Source: Schistocephalus solidus (taxonomy: Eukaryota; Platyhelminthes; Cestoda; Diphyllobothriidea; Diphyllobothriidae). Taken from it: a DNA stretch of 64,000 bases. Where the stretch lies: assembly GCA_017591395.1 (NCBI GenBank), contig WEDG01000466.1:310001-374000 (forward strand), in the 5' to 3' direction. Within the stretch, counting starts at the first letter, position 1. Each line of letters begins with the position of its first letter. The translations under genes and the position numbers were made by a program. The notes below the pieces were generated by a model. It was not told the DNA's origin. It ran no database searches and worked only from the letters and a program-made list of their open reading frames with translations. This document shows positions 1-11,645 of the stretch, piece after piece.

Positions 1-1640
1 ACTACCTTTATCAATGGCCGGTTCTTAACCTGATTGAAAAATTATGATGGCCGTGATTTGAGCTGCTCGTACGATTATTTAGAAAAATTTGTCATATTAC
101 TTCTATCTCCCTGCCTTTTAAGTTGGGGAGCTTTTCTTTGCTGACCATTCGCGCTTCGCCGTTAGAAAGCATATCCTTCGGCTAGATACGGGAAAAGAGA
201 CCGTCGCTACTCCAGGTGGCTTCGCGCTATAATCCGGAGAAATCAGGATTAACGTTAGAGTTAAAGTTGGTGTTAGGGTTTGAAATCGGGAGAATTTATG
301 CTCTCGGAAATTTAGCACAAATGCACCTCCACTCACGTGTCCTGCTAAGGAGGCATATAAGCGATTCAATTTATGGAGAAAACGAGCATCCTAGGCTGCC
401 ACCTGTCCCCTCATGGAAAAAGTCCCCAAACAGCGCTACAGGAATTCGGATGAGAAAAAGTGACGCACACATCTTATATTACGAACATTACTCCTTCGGA
501 TTATCACTTGTTGAAGCCACCAAAACCACCTTAGTTGACTAGGATTGAAGTCAAGATATTAGAATAAAAATGAGGTGCTGGCTCCTTAGTTCGCAGCAAA
601 ACAACAAGAGGTCTTACCGTGTCCCTCCGGAACTGGGATCGAAAGATGTGTTTATGAGAAAAGATCCGAAGGAGCAGTAATTTGTTAATTTTTATTTTAA
701 AGGATAAAAGTGGACAAAACTGCCGTTCGAACCTAATTATTCGGACCACCCGCATGGCGAAAGTTTTTTTTAATAAATGGAGATAAAATTCAGAAGGTAG
801 TACTAACCAAGGCGTGGTAGACTGTTAGGGGCACTTATGGCCTAATAGCTGTCGTCCGCCTGCGAAACCCAATCCCGGGTTTGGACAACCCGGGTGTCGA
901 ACCTATTGTCTTTGATAATTAAGTGTTGTAGGATTGCATGAACAAAGACGAAGTCTGGGATCGCGCAAACATAAATATAAGTTGGCGTTGCGACGGGGTG
1001 ACACATTATCGTAAGTTTCTGTACACATCTACGAAAAGAGACATGATTTGAACATTGTAGCCGTCAAGATAATCGCCCACACCGGAAACAAGACGAGCCA
1101 AGAATTGATTATATCCTGGTTCATGGATGGGAACTCAAGCAACCGATGTATCGATGTGGCGCCAGTGTACAGAGCCCTGCGCAGCCACCTACAGACTTGC
1201 TTTAGTGATCCTGGGCTGGCTTCTACTCCCCTATAAGTGTCAACATTTTGGTTGCTGCTAATATCTCTGACGATGGATCCCTGCAAGCGTTTGAAAGCTC
1301 AAAATAATAAAAAATTGCCCCGGTACTTGGACAGACTTCGACCTTTCTCCTGCAATCTCCTTAGTCTCGAAACTCCGCATTCATTCTTCGTAAGATTGTC
1401 TAAATATGGAATTGGGTAAGCTGGTAGACGGTGTCTGGATAGTATGAATATGGTCATCTCAGTTTCCCACGTTTTTAGCCGTACTGCACCTTCTGCATAT
1501 AATACGAGACCGTCTACGAGGACTTTCGATTGAACCAAAGATTCAACGATGCAAGCACATCCTTTTCCGCGATATTTGTGAATAAATTCGAATGGAAGTG
1601 TTCTAGAATACCTATTAGAGAAGAGGACACGATCGCTGGA
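1..1640. other. Unassigned sequence with a short TTAGGG-like block
   Basis: No gene or RNA is recognised here. The only structure I see is a short plus-strand run of degenerate TTAGGG-like words at about 235-295 (gttagagttaaagttggtgttaggg style), related to the larger blocks at 8.7, 10.8, 16.7 and 20.3 kb. Open frames are short and show no recognisable domain. Confidence 0.5.
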
Positions 1641-1649
1641 ACAAAATGT

Positions 1650-2830
1650 TTATTGGCCTGGCGTGTCGGATTCTCGCCCGACTCCATTATTAGAGACAGT
1701 TGCAGATATGCACATTAGAGGAACATGAAACGCGGATCTGTAGAACGAAGTTGCCATGCCGCCAATCTGAAGGAGTCGCTGGCCTTCCGACACCATAGAG
1801 CGAAGTTCAGTGCGTGCTATGTGGGTGATCCCTTCGTCAACGAACTGGATTGGGTGGTGGCATTCAAAGAACATCTCAAAGCCGCCTTACTTGACATAAC
1901 ATTCACGATGGAGGAGTAAGAAAAAAACTAGCCTTATGCATTCGCCATCTCCGAAAAGTACGAAGAAGATGGGGAGAAATGATTATGAACTGAGGTATTT
2001 TTGTTCTGACATTTGGGAAGCTTTCTTGGTTTCATAATCGGACTGGTGCGGTAGAAGTACCCGCTGCCACGGCAGGTCCGCTCAATAGCTGGTTCTCAGC
2101 ATGTGAACTTTAGAATACCGAAGTGGAGGTCATTACTCTTGTTACTTGATTGCGGATCATGAGTCAAACAGCTCGCGGTTCACGCGGTTATCACTCCTTG
2201 TGATAATTTAGGACTCATGAAACTTTAGGGTGTGACTTGGCCGCGTTGAATGAACCGTGGTCTTAATGTCCACAACGCTGACCAAAATGCGAGGTCAGTT
2301 GGATTGACCGTCAGTTCGTTTGCATACACACCGGTTGACGAAGTGGTGCGGGTAACCATTCGGTCTACTTACCCGTCGAATACATTGTACTTCAGCTACC
2401 TTATCCTCCGGTTCACGGAAAACACAACTGCGTTTGTGACTGGCTGAGTGGCTTCTTTCGAATTTAAATATCGGCGTCATATTATTCGTTTTCCTACACG
2501 CTGTTGTTTTTAAGTCATCGTCATCTTTTCGACGAAAACGGATGTCAAGGAAGGTTAGTTGTTTCTTTCCTTCCTCCATCTTGAATTATATATCCAGGAA
2601 GACGGTATTTAGATGTTCTTTGGATGCCACCACCCGCCCCATTTCGATGACGATAAAGGTATCACCCACACATTATGGCCAGAATTTTGGACTGTGATGT
2701 CGGAAGACCAGCTACTCCGAACGCTGCAGGGCAAACTCAGCCATGATTGCATTACAACTGTGTCCTATAACCCATGCTTTCCGGAGGCCTCCAGTACTCT
2801 TAGCTGCTACCGTCTAGGATGATAGGCTCG
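1650..2830. mobile_element. Fold-back element with about 320-bp inverted arms
   Basis: The left arm (about 1650-1985) and right arm (about 2510-2830) are diverged inverted copies. The reverse complement of 1840-1880 and the plus strand at 2610-2650 both read gatgttctttg.atgccacc, and the similarity continues outward through CCTCCATC and inward past gtgtcggaag. The 520-bp centre (1985-2510) is unique. In each arm one frame reads through a similar peptide beginning MFF-CHHP, so the arms may derive from coding sequence of an older element, but I do not recognise it. No terminal target-site duplication was established. Confidence 0.6.
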
Positions 2831-2876
2831 AAGGATGATAGGATAGGATGATAGGATGATAGGCTCGAGAGTAAAT
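2815..2876 (+). repeat. Minisatellite of ggatgatag words
   Basis: Short imperfect tandem run built from ggatgatag and ggataggatgatag units, ending with a repeated gctcga. It lies at the outer edge of the right arm of the fold-back element. Confidence 0.7.
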
Positions 2877-5800
2877 GCAAAAATGCAGGCTAATAACCGT
2901 TTTTGTTCCCATAATCACGTCTTTCCCTTCCTCTGAACTGCTTCCTGGGAGACATATATTCGCTTCTATTGGCAAATATTCAGCTAATAATTGGTAAGGA
3001 TGCATAAATTGCCTCCGTTGTAGGGTCTGTGCACAAGAGTCGCACGTAATAAAGCGGCCTTATGGTCAGGACACGGAAATATATGCCTTTCTTGCAATTT
3101 CGCACAAAGTCACTCGTAGTACGGGGAGACGTTTATACACCCGCCTCTTATCATTGAGGGCCATGTACGCAATCCCGACATAATAATTAGGAAACTTGTT
3201 TGGAGTGGGAGATGAAGTTAACTTCTCCGACACGTCCGTCACTCCGGAGACTCTCATGCCCAGTCTGGTTTGCTCGGCAATGTTAATTGTATACGACAGT
3301 GTTAGTATTCACTTTTTAGCTTCGTCATTGCAAATGATGAAACGAGCTCGTTAACCATCCTTGCGCGTTTCTAGGCTATACCTGCGTGTTTTTTTTAAAA
3401 CACACCTCAGTTCTATTCCTCACAATTTTTTTTCTCAAAGCGGCACTTCCAAGTGAATTTGAAGTGTCGTTTATGCGTGGCAGTCAGGACATACATATCC
3501 AGTTTCAATAGTGTTGTGCTTAATTTGCTGCCAGAATTGGGTGAGTGAAGTGACGTAGATGCCGCGCATGCATGTGCGACTGCCGAGTTTAGACGATGTC
3601 CACTGTGTATGTTGGTGCCAAGACGTGGACTTTCGAGTGAATTCAATTTAAGTCATCAAAGACTTCTTTTGCATCTACCTCACTCTTTCTTCCTCACCCA
3701 CCTGTGCTCGGTGTCAAGACAGAGTGAGAAGCCCGGAGACGGGGTTGGGGGCAAGGGCTGGTGCGGCATGAACCTGCACCTACGCGTTCCCCGATGCCCA
3801 TCCACCCGTTGTGGAATGTTTATGGAAGCGAACCCGAATAACGCCAGCGGTGTCGTGTTCTGGCACCCATGTTGCTCCAGCGCACATACTGCGCAGCTCG
3901 ATCAAGGCTGCTAAGGTGAGGTGAATAAATGGCCTAGCCAAAATAGTAGTCAGAGCTGAGTTCGGATTGAACCACAGACCACCAATCTGCACCAGTGGTA
4001 TTTGGAGAAAAAGATTAAATGTTATCTTTGGTCACACATATGCGATAATGGTATGGGAATGTCCATCTTGGAAGCGATTTATTCTCTGAAGGTTGAGCTT
4101 ATGGTTTCGAAACCCAATGTATGTGTTGTCATGTTGAAATCGAAACCACGCACGTGTTTGAATCACTACGACGAGACATTGTGACTAGAATGGGGCATTG
4201 TAATAGCCATGAGTTAGTTGAAATACTCTGATGGCTTAAATGCCAAATGATGGACACCAGAATACTCTAATGTCCGCAAGAGCATCCGAAGGGACCTGGT
4301 TAGAGATGCTAAATTTACTTAGCTTGAACTTTTTTTTCATAAAAATGCGGTCGAGTGACAAACACTAAACCAGTTGAGAGCACCCATTTCACATCATAAG
4401 TTCAAGAAGAATTGCATTGACGTTATTAATCGCACTTTCAAGTAATCATTAAATCAGAGCGTTCCAAGCTTGCTAATTATTCGTCTCCGAGTATTCGTTC
4501 CGATAATAACTTTGACTGTTGAAAATGTGTTCCTGTAGGTTCTAAACTGAGCGAAGTTTGGTTCCAAAATATGGTTGAGTTTAAACCGCATACTATCACC
4601 ACGGTTTCCACTTCAGAAAGGGCAATAGCTAAACGGACGGTATCTGAATCTATGGCTTAGTTTGTCTTCTCTAGGAAACACCAATTCCAATTTCGTATTC
4701 CAAGTTAGCACGTACGATTGAGCACCACAGATAGTAGACTCCTTGCCCAGATCTTTCTAAGAATAGTACCGATTGTCCACACGTAGGATTTTTCGTTTCT
4801 TTTTATCGGAGAAAACCGTTTTGTGACATGGATCTGCCTAGTTGATGCAATCGTCAGTACGACGAATATGCTGTTCCTTGTGGCATTTCATCAACGTGTT
4901 ATTCTTGGAAACTCATAATGGGCGGAAAGTTATGAACACTGGGTGATCATGTGAACCGTAGTCTTGGAAAGCTCCAGCGTTTAATACCGCTATTGTTGCT
5001 CGTAAATGCCTCCTGTTGTGCCACCATATTCCTTTAGGGCTCATACCTCTTTTGTCTCCTTCCAGCTCGTTTTTCCTGCAGCTGTTTTCTTGAACCGTAA
5101 TGTATTTAACAACCATGGTTTTCGATCCCTTTAGATGGTGTTCGATCTAAGGCCCATTGCACGTAAAGCTGAAACCTGACCTCGCTCAAGGACCGTCGAC
5201 TGCACTCTTCTTGGCTTTTGTACAAAGCGAAAGATCATTACGAGGCATTGCGTTGGGAATTAATCAATATGTGATTGCTAATCACCGGATTCTTGTCACC
5301 CTATTGGTCGGTAATGACAACCATTTTAACAAAAGCATAACACCACACTTACCTTGCGTCCCATTCCCAGTCAACACTGGAAGACACCCTTGCACCATAG
5401 GTGAACTTATTAGGGAAGGACAATCTTTTTTGGCCATCCTTATAAGTTGGTGACGAGTGTGCGATAAAAAACGTGTTTCTGTTTCGAGTCATCACGTTTT
5501 GCTATCATACCGGAGTAACCCACACATAATTGTCAAATTTTTAGGCAAGATCGATGGCCTTACGCTCGTAGAACAGACTCTAGCAGGCACAGCACTGCGC
5601 GCTTCGCACTCAATATGCTGCGTCGACAAAAGGCATTGTGGTTTGGAAATAAGGTTTTCAGCAAGGTAATCTAAATCAGTATTTGCAAAAATTTAATCCC
5701 TTTTTGAAGCAAACATTTTGATTTTATCTTAGGGTGCTTGCAATTAGAGCTTTAAAGTGCGTTCTAGAATTGCAACCCTATTCAGTTTGGCCAAAGTAAT

Positions 5801-6590
5801 AACGATTTCGGGTGAGCTGTGTCTTTACTCTTCATGAAATGTTTGGTCTTAGGTTTTGTGAGAGGCAGTTAGAAAGTCTTGTGTACCAACCGGTAACTAA
5901 CCTGTCAACAATAATGTCAGGAACTGGGGTTTTTGAGTTAAGTACAACCGTATAGAGGTCAACTGCTGACACTTTCATACCTGCATTCTCGAAAAAAAAT
6001 TTGCGTGCTTGATTCGGGGTTAGCAAACAAAAGGAAATTCACCAGACGAAATTGAGTTAGTTTAAATTTTAGATTAATGTATTAATCTCTGCATATAAAC
6101 GTGACCAGAGCGTACGACATTCTACCCTTTTAACGTCCAGGTAATTAATCGCTTAAAATATTCGTAATCACACGGGTTGCCTAGACGGAACACCATAAAC
6201 TGATGGATTAAAAGTGACTGGTGTGCCGTCCTATTTTTTTCATGCGGAGAGTATAAAGGTACAAATAGCTAAAAGTTTATGCAAAATTTAGTCGACTCAA
6301 ACTATCCAGTGTCTAAAACTTTACCCTGCACTCCTAACATACTAGCAATGCAGTTTTTATTATTCAACGGTAGATATCCTCGGGGAGTCGCATTAAGATA
6401 TTTCTGTGAGTGGGCAACTGCCAAATTGCCAGTAAACCACCTCAACTGAAACACCTTGGGTATTTTCCAAGTGCTGGCTTTACCGACGGGAGAATGTGTC
6501 CACTGAATTAGCCGCGGTCACAATACAATGGTGGCCAGCTGCCTCATGCGTACATATCAGAGAGGGCGACTTCATGATGGATTGCAAGCA
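2877..6590. other. Unassigned sequence
   Basis: No recognisable gene. About 3660-3790 is a diverged minus-orientation copy of the C-rich dispersed repeat (cctgtgctcggtgtcaagac) seen better at 12.8 and 22.4 kb. At about 3387-3407 there is a perfect short palindrome (gtgttttttttaaaacac). The open frames at 5157-5453 and 5457-5669 on the plus strand have no domain I recognise and are of chance length. Confidence 0.5.
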
Positions 6591-6591
6591 C

Positions 6592-6805
6592 TGAAAAAGA
6601 CAAGGGAGACTGGAATGGCTATTTCTGTCCTATTAGCCGTCGGCAGCCAGCATTTCCAAATCCCAGGTGATGCACCATCCGAGGATCAAACCTGTGACCT
6701 GTTGATCAGAAGTCCCACGCTCTAACCCGTCGGCTGGCTGACGACGGCTACTAAGCCAAAAATGACCATTCCAGTCTCCCTTCTCTTTGTCGGTTATTGC
6801 ATTCT
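6592..6805. mobile_element. Two SINE fragments fused head to head
   Basis: 6592-6725 is a minus-sense SINE fragment (gagactggaatggctatttct on plus, with the tRNA-like head to its right). It is followed directly by 6726-6805, the ribozyme-bearing part of a plus-sense copy (ggctggctgacgacggctac ... cattccagtctccctt). The pair forms an imperfect palindrome. Both hammerhead cores are damaged: the CTGATGA box reads CTGCCGA in the first and CTGACGA in the second, and the second also lacks the G of GAAA. Confidence 0.75.
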
Positions 6806-7239
6806 CTCATGAGGTCACCCTGGTGTTATATTTTTTGGAATATTTGCATCAATACGGAAACCGGCCCCAGTTAATCCTGCTAGTTCGAAAATCCGCAAAT
6901 TAATCGCAAAATACCATATCGATGGCGGCTCCTCAGATAGACGTTGAAGTCGTTAAAGGATGTATGCATTACAGTATAACTAGTGAGTTGTAGAATACAA
7001 AAAATATATGTGTCGAGTTATAATCATGCTTCCATATGGATGCAGATTTGAATAAAATATAGTACAATAAATATGATTTTGACTTGGGGGTTATGCATAT
7101 TTCGAGTTACAAACGACCGTTTATAAGTTGAAGAGTGTCCAAATAGGCACATTCAAAACCAGCTGACACTGTGAACCCCTCTCTTACCTCTGGTTCCGGA
7201 TAGAAGACGGCATGCTGGCAGGTTTTTACTGTTTCTCCA

Positions 7240-7375
7240 GACAAAGACCAGGGAGGCCGGAATGGCCGTTTCTGGCTCATTAACCGTCATCAGCCAGTCA
7301 TACCCAACTCCAGTTGGTACCCCACCTTTGACTCGAGTCCGCGTCTTTTTGCCCTATGGTTCGGATTCAAACTCG
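7240..7375 (-). mobile_element. SINE fragment
   Basis: A minus-sense copy of the same SINE as the 310-bp array: ggccggaatggccgtttctg, then gtcatcagccagtcatac. It keeps the hammerhead-like segment, but the tRNA-like head is hardly recognisable. The left end reads acaaagaccagggaggccgg in place of acaaagacaagggagactgg. Confidence 0.75.
7257..7297 (-). ncRNA. Hammerhead-like motif, dispersed SINE copy
   Basis: On the minus strand: stem I CTGG/CCGG, the conserved CTGATGA box, stem II GGTT-AATG-AGCC (with one G.T pair), GAAA, then CGGCCATT before the stem I 3' strand. The core residues are all present. Activity is unproven. Confidence 0.5.
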
Positions 7376-7609
7376 AACCCATCTTAAGAGACAATACCAG
7401 ATAAGTCAATGCCGGTGAGCCAGATGACCGCGCAATCATCACGTCAACCTCCAGCACGGGTAAGGAAATTTCAGCAGATTACGACCCACATGCCGTCCAT
7501 CGAACAATTAATACGCCAGAGGACATTCAATCTCGATAAAAGAGGAGGTGTTTATAGCCATAGGCATGCCGCAGCATAGCGACTGCATCCTATAAATACT
7601 GAAACTCCG

Positions 7610-7690
7610 TGTGTGTGAATCACCTGTATCGGATACTGTAGCTGAAGATGGGTTGGAGTTGGAATCCGAAACGTCAGGAGAATAAAGTTC
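7610..7690 (+). other. Possible decayed Penelope-type hammerhead tail
   Basis: The order agctgaagatgg ... aatccgaaacgtcagg resembles the CTGANGA ... CCGAAACGTC signature of hammerheads associated with Penelope-like elements. GGGTT can pair with AATCC as stem II, but stem I does not pair well. I treat it as a suggestive remnant only. The same downstream signature (ccgaaacgtcag) recurs at 15,531-15,545. Confidence 0.25.
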
Positions 7691-7699
7691 GTGTTCCAG

Positions 7700-8690
7700 C
7701 GATCGCATCTACCTCTTCTCAATGCCTTCTAACTTCTTGCATAGAATTGCAAGGCATGTCATATTTCCACTGGTGTTGTAGCAATTATGCATCCGCTCGA
7801 ACGATAGAAGGGGTGGTTAATTATAAATAACCCATTCTGAACTCTGAGGGTGTTAGGGCATTTAACACTTATCGCCTGGCTAGCAGAGGAGATGCTTAAA
7901 ATGATACTTTTGGATTGAAACAATAGTGTTTCAAACTTATTCTCCATTCATCGGGAAAATCATTACTCTGACCACCATCTGCGACTGGAGACACGCACAC
8001 TTGACTCAAATTTTCCAGAGGGTGCACCTTTCAGAGGAGTCATATGCACCTCATCGACTCCATCGTGCCAATCTATCTGCTATCAAAGCTTGGCCGAGTA
8101 CGATCAACTTTTCCTGACCCCATTCGCCCACTTGCAGCTTGTTTGCTTCGCGGTGCGCCAGGTCCTATATAAACAGATCGGCGCCTTGCACTTCCACTCT
8201 CGTTGCCCCATACAATCTCCGATAGAGCATTTTGTCGCCCCAGTGCCTGTACGCACCAGTATGTGCGTTTCGCCCCACAGCGCGTGTATGACTCAGGCTA
8301 ACACGGGGTTCCTTGTGGGCCGACCGCTGACAGCTCTACGCGGACAGTTAGCTGCCCCAGAGAAGGGCAAACAATCAGGAGAACATGAGGATGCACCTCC
8401 TCTATCCGATGTTGTATGATCATCCTCTTCGAGGAACAGTGCGATGGCAGCGTATAAGAATTCTTTTTATTCTTTACAGTTCCACACCCGTCTCAAACGT
8501 CCACAGGTATGTTCTCGATTGAGTCTGGGAATGCTATGATTGAAGAAGGAACTTTGTTAACAACGTTGAGGAGGTTTGGACGCATTCCACCGCAGACCAC
8601 GGACTTGAATGGCGTCTAAAAGACCCGGTAACGATGACCTATAGGACATGCAAATAGGAACTACTCGCAATACAAGTGACTTCGTGCCTG
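7700..8690. other. Unassigned sequence
   Basis: No gene, RNA or repeat recognised. Plus-strand open frames at 8090-8419 (109 codons) and shorter ones carry no domain I know. Confidence 0.5.
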
Positions 8691-8970
8691 ATTCTGGGGA
8701 ACCTGAGGGTTAGAGTTAAGTTTGAGGTTAGGCTTAAGGTTTGGACTAGGGCTAGATTTAGGTACGTGTTCAGGGCTAAGTTTCGAGTTAGCGTGAGCTG
8801 TAGGGTTACAGTTCAGAGTAGGGTTAGAAGTAACATTAAGGCAAGAACAAAGGAATATCGGCTCTTCCTGGCATTATGCGCAGAGCCATCTTCAGCAATG
8901 GGGCGGGGCGTTTCTACTCGGGGGTTCTGTTTAGGGGGCCACATAAGCCATCCTTACAGAAAGTCCTTGT
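8690..8970 (+). repeat. Composite repeat: degenerate TTAGGG-like block plus fixed flank
   Basis: 8695-8850 is a run of drifted hexamers (gggttagagttaagtttgag style). It is followed by a non-repetitive flank ending in tctgtttagggggccacataagccatcc. The same block plus flank occurs at 20.3-20.62 kb (same strand) and 10.62-10.96 kb (opposite strand). It is therefore a dispersed element with an internal telomere-like array, not a chromosome end. Apparent basic open frames in it are artefacts of the hexamers. Confidence 0.7.
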
Positions 8971-8974
8971 AACA

Positions 8975-9765
8975 AAACTGGACTCTGGCAACCTGTCGCC
9001 TATTCAGGACAGCTCAGAGAATATCACCCCAATACGACTTTGCAGATTCGCAATAAGTCTATGACTCAATGATAGAGGGTTAGGACAATGAGCAACGGAT
9101 CTCTATTCAAATTCAACGTCTGAATGATTCGAATTTGAGAATGACTAGATGAATATGGCAAGTATGCTGGACATTACCAACCATTACTTTTGTGGTGTCC
9201 TCAACGCCCTGTTGTCCAACCTACTGCACTTCTGTAAAATTTATAAATCCCGGCCTCTAGTTCAACTGCATACGGTCGTTACATATTAATAAGATAAACT
9301 GTTCACTTAAGAAAACGGCCTAGGGGGAATCTAACCTGATAGGCAACTAATAACAGAGTGCTGATCGGACATGATGGTAAGCATTGCGTGAGGGGAAGTT
9401 GTCGCGGTGAGCGAGTCCTGATGACTGCAAGACCTCGTCAAGCGCGTGTGTACAGCGACGGACTCTCACCGGACTTCAATTCCAGTCTTTCGGTCAGCTA
9501 ACGTGATTCAGATCACATGGTCACAGTACCTGTCGCTGACAATACAATAATATTCCCTCGTACGGACTTTCACCCCTCCTCTGCATGACCCCCGCCCGCC
9601 TTGCCCACAGTTGTAACCAGGATCGACGAGGTCACGTTGTTCCTCACCCTGGATCACCCAGCCAACTTCCCTCCTCTCACCACGCTCAGTCCACGTTTTT
9701 ATTTACCGATCACGATTGGTCGGTTCGGGCAGTTTTCAAGTGTTATTTATCATGTGTAAATGACT
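8975..9765. other. Unassigned sequence
   Basis: No gene recognised. About 9570-9690 is C-rich and weakly like the 12.8-kb dispersed repeat, too weak to call. Confidence 0.4.
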
Positions 9766-10613
9766 GCCCAAATATGAAAAGTTTGTTATCTCAGCAGGCT
9801 GAGAGCCTGCGACAGAAGCTGTAAAGTTTTAAACATCTCTACCCCCCGAAGGAGTTGATAACTTGAAGGTAAAGTGGCCCAAATGCCAAACAAATTTAAA
9901 ACTTTAATTCGGGGCTTTGTGGCTCATGTGACTGGAGCGCTGACAGTCACTGAGGCAATTGACTGCTGTCGAGAGGATAGTGAGTTGAATTATGCAAAAA
10001 TACTCAAAAAGCATTCTGCCAAATTACTTTCTTAAGTAGAACACGAGAATAGGAATCCCGCTAAACGGGCGGCATCGTGGTTATTTCCAGGAAGACGGGG
10101 CACAGGATTAGGGATTAAGACTGGATACTATTTTGTCTCTCTGGAACTTTGCGAAAGGCCACCAGCAGTACGGTGGACAGGAGATAAGGGCCCAAATATG
10201 AAAAGTTTGTTATCTCAGCAGGCTGAGAGCCTGCGACAGAAGCTGTAAAGTTTTAAACATCTCTACCCCCCGAAGGAGTTGATAACTTGAAGGTAAAGTG
10301 GCCCAAATGCCAAACAAATTTAAAACTTTAATTCGGGGCTTTGTGGCTCATGTGACTGGAGCGCTGACAGTCACTGAGGCAATTGACTGCTGTCGAGAGG
10401 ATAGCGAGTTGAATTATGCAAAAATACTCAAAAAGCATTCTGCCAAATTACTTTCTTAAGTAGAACACGAGAATAGGAATCCCGCTAAACGGGCGGCATC
10501 GTGGTTATTTCCAGGAAGACGGGGCACAGGATTAGGGATTAAGACTTGATACTATTTTGTCTCTCTGGAACTTTGCGAAAGGCCACCAGCAGTACGGTGG
10601 ACAGGAGATAAGG
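9766..10613 (+). repeat. 424-bp direct tandem duplication
   Basis: Copy 1 is 9766-10189 and copy 2 is 10190-10613, abutting without a spacer. I see only two differences: gatagtgag versus gatagcgag, and gactggatac versus gacttgatac. The second copy runs straight into the minus-oriented TTAGGG-like composite repeat. Such high identity means a recent duplication, or an assembly duplication. No gene is recognised in the unit. Confidence 0.95.
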
Positions 10614-10614
10614 G

Positions 10615-10965
10615 CCTTTGCCTTTTCCAGACAGGAAAACTTTGGCTAAGGATGCCTTGTATGGTCGCCTAAACAGGACAGGGGAAAAGGAACGGCCTCG
10701 CCCTCGTAAAATAGATGTCCTTCTGATACATTTCAGGAAGGAAACATATTCCCGTATCTTAACGCTAACACTGACCTTAACATAAAAATAAACTGCCACT
10801 TTATTCAAACCCTACCATAAACATACACCCAAAAGCTACCATGATCACGAACCTTAACCTTTAGCTTTATTCTGGCCCTAACCTCCAAATCTGGCCTTAA
10901 AGCCAAAAGTAAACCTTACCCTAAACTTAACCCTAACCCTCACCGTAATTCTAAACATTATTTTA
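10615..10965 (-). repeat. Composite TTAGGG-like repeat, opposite orientation
   Basis: Read on the minus strand it has the same order as at 8.69 and 20.29 kb: the hexamer block (10,740-10,960, seen on plus as ccctaaacttaaccctaaccc) followed by the flank with cctgtcctgtttaggcgacc (10,620-10,740). Confidence 0.7.
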
Positions 10966-11239
10966 TTGGACGTTGGCATGCGTCTAATAATTCCTAAGCT
11001 AGAAGATGCCTTTGTGTGCCTTAGTATTAGTTTGTTCAGTAAAAGGTAAACCCTTTTGTTTGGTTGAAACCTATATCAATGTTCTCTCAGTTGATAGTGG
11101 GTTTTACGAGTATGACTGGAAGTTTGTTGACAGTGGTTGCTGTAAAGGGGCTCCAGGTTCAACGAAACGAGCACGTTCCCTAGCCTGATCTGTGAACGTC
11201 CAGCCTATGATTGCAAATATTTTCAAAATGACCACAAGC
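10966..11239. other. Unassigned sequence
   Basis: Nothing recognised apart from a 60-codon plus-strand open frame at 11,006-11,188 without known motifs. Confidence 0.4.
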
Positions 11240-11575
11240 CGGTGGTTCAAAGATAGAGCATTGACATTACTGCTACAGAACCAAAGGATCCGGGTTCGAA
11301 TCCCCAGTTAGAGCATTGGACTTCAATCAACAGGTTGCGGGTTCCAGCCTCTAGTGATACACCACCTGGGGTTGGGTATGCCTGGCTGATGACGACTAAT
11401 CAGTCAGAAGTGATCATTCCAGTCTTCCTTGCCTCTGCCAGCAATATTCATCTGCCTTTGATAATAGCCACTGTGCGGCTACTGGCGGGGCTGTAGTGTG
11501 AGTCCAAAGGCAGTATGGGATGAGTGAGTTCCACAAGTGATCGGTGAGCGTTCATCAGCGAATCGTTTGTTAGTT
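11240..11575 (+). mobile_element. Near full-length SINE with duplicated tRNA-like head
   Basis: Plus-sense copy. It has two B-box-like words in succession (ggttcgaatcc at about 11,293-11,303 and gcgggttccagcc at about 11,337-11,349) with two A-box-like 'tagagcatt' segments, so the head looks dimeric. The hammerhead segment (11,382-11,422) and the body common to the array follow (actggcggggct, then gatgagtgagtt, then gatcggtgagcg). Confidence 0.8.
11382..11422 (+). ncRNA. Hammerhead-like motif with paired changes
   Basis: Stem I CTGG/CCAG; CTGATGA at 11,386-11,392; stem II GACT-AATC-AGTC; then GAAG (A15.1 changed to G); the stem III palindrome TGATCA; then TT before CCAG. Compared with the array, stem II has changed GGCT/AGCC to GACT/AGTC on both sides and the palindrome has changed TGGCCA to TGATCA symmetrically, so pairing is preserved. 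Confidence 0.55.
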
Positions 11576-11584
11576 AAAACTAAG

Positions 11585-11645
11585 GTTGGATATAGCTGAC
11601 TGACGGTAGTTAATCAGTGTGCTCATTCCAGCCTCCAGTCATGCA
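11585..11645 (+). mobile_element. SINE remnant
   Basis: gctgactgacggtagttaatc followed by cattccagcctcc matches the ribozyme-bearing part of the SINE with several mutations. It lies directly after the near full-length copy. Confidence 0.55.

Noticed and set aside
8676..8972. Basic V/R/K-rich open frame
   Set aside because: It is the translation of degenerate TTAGGG-like hexamers.
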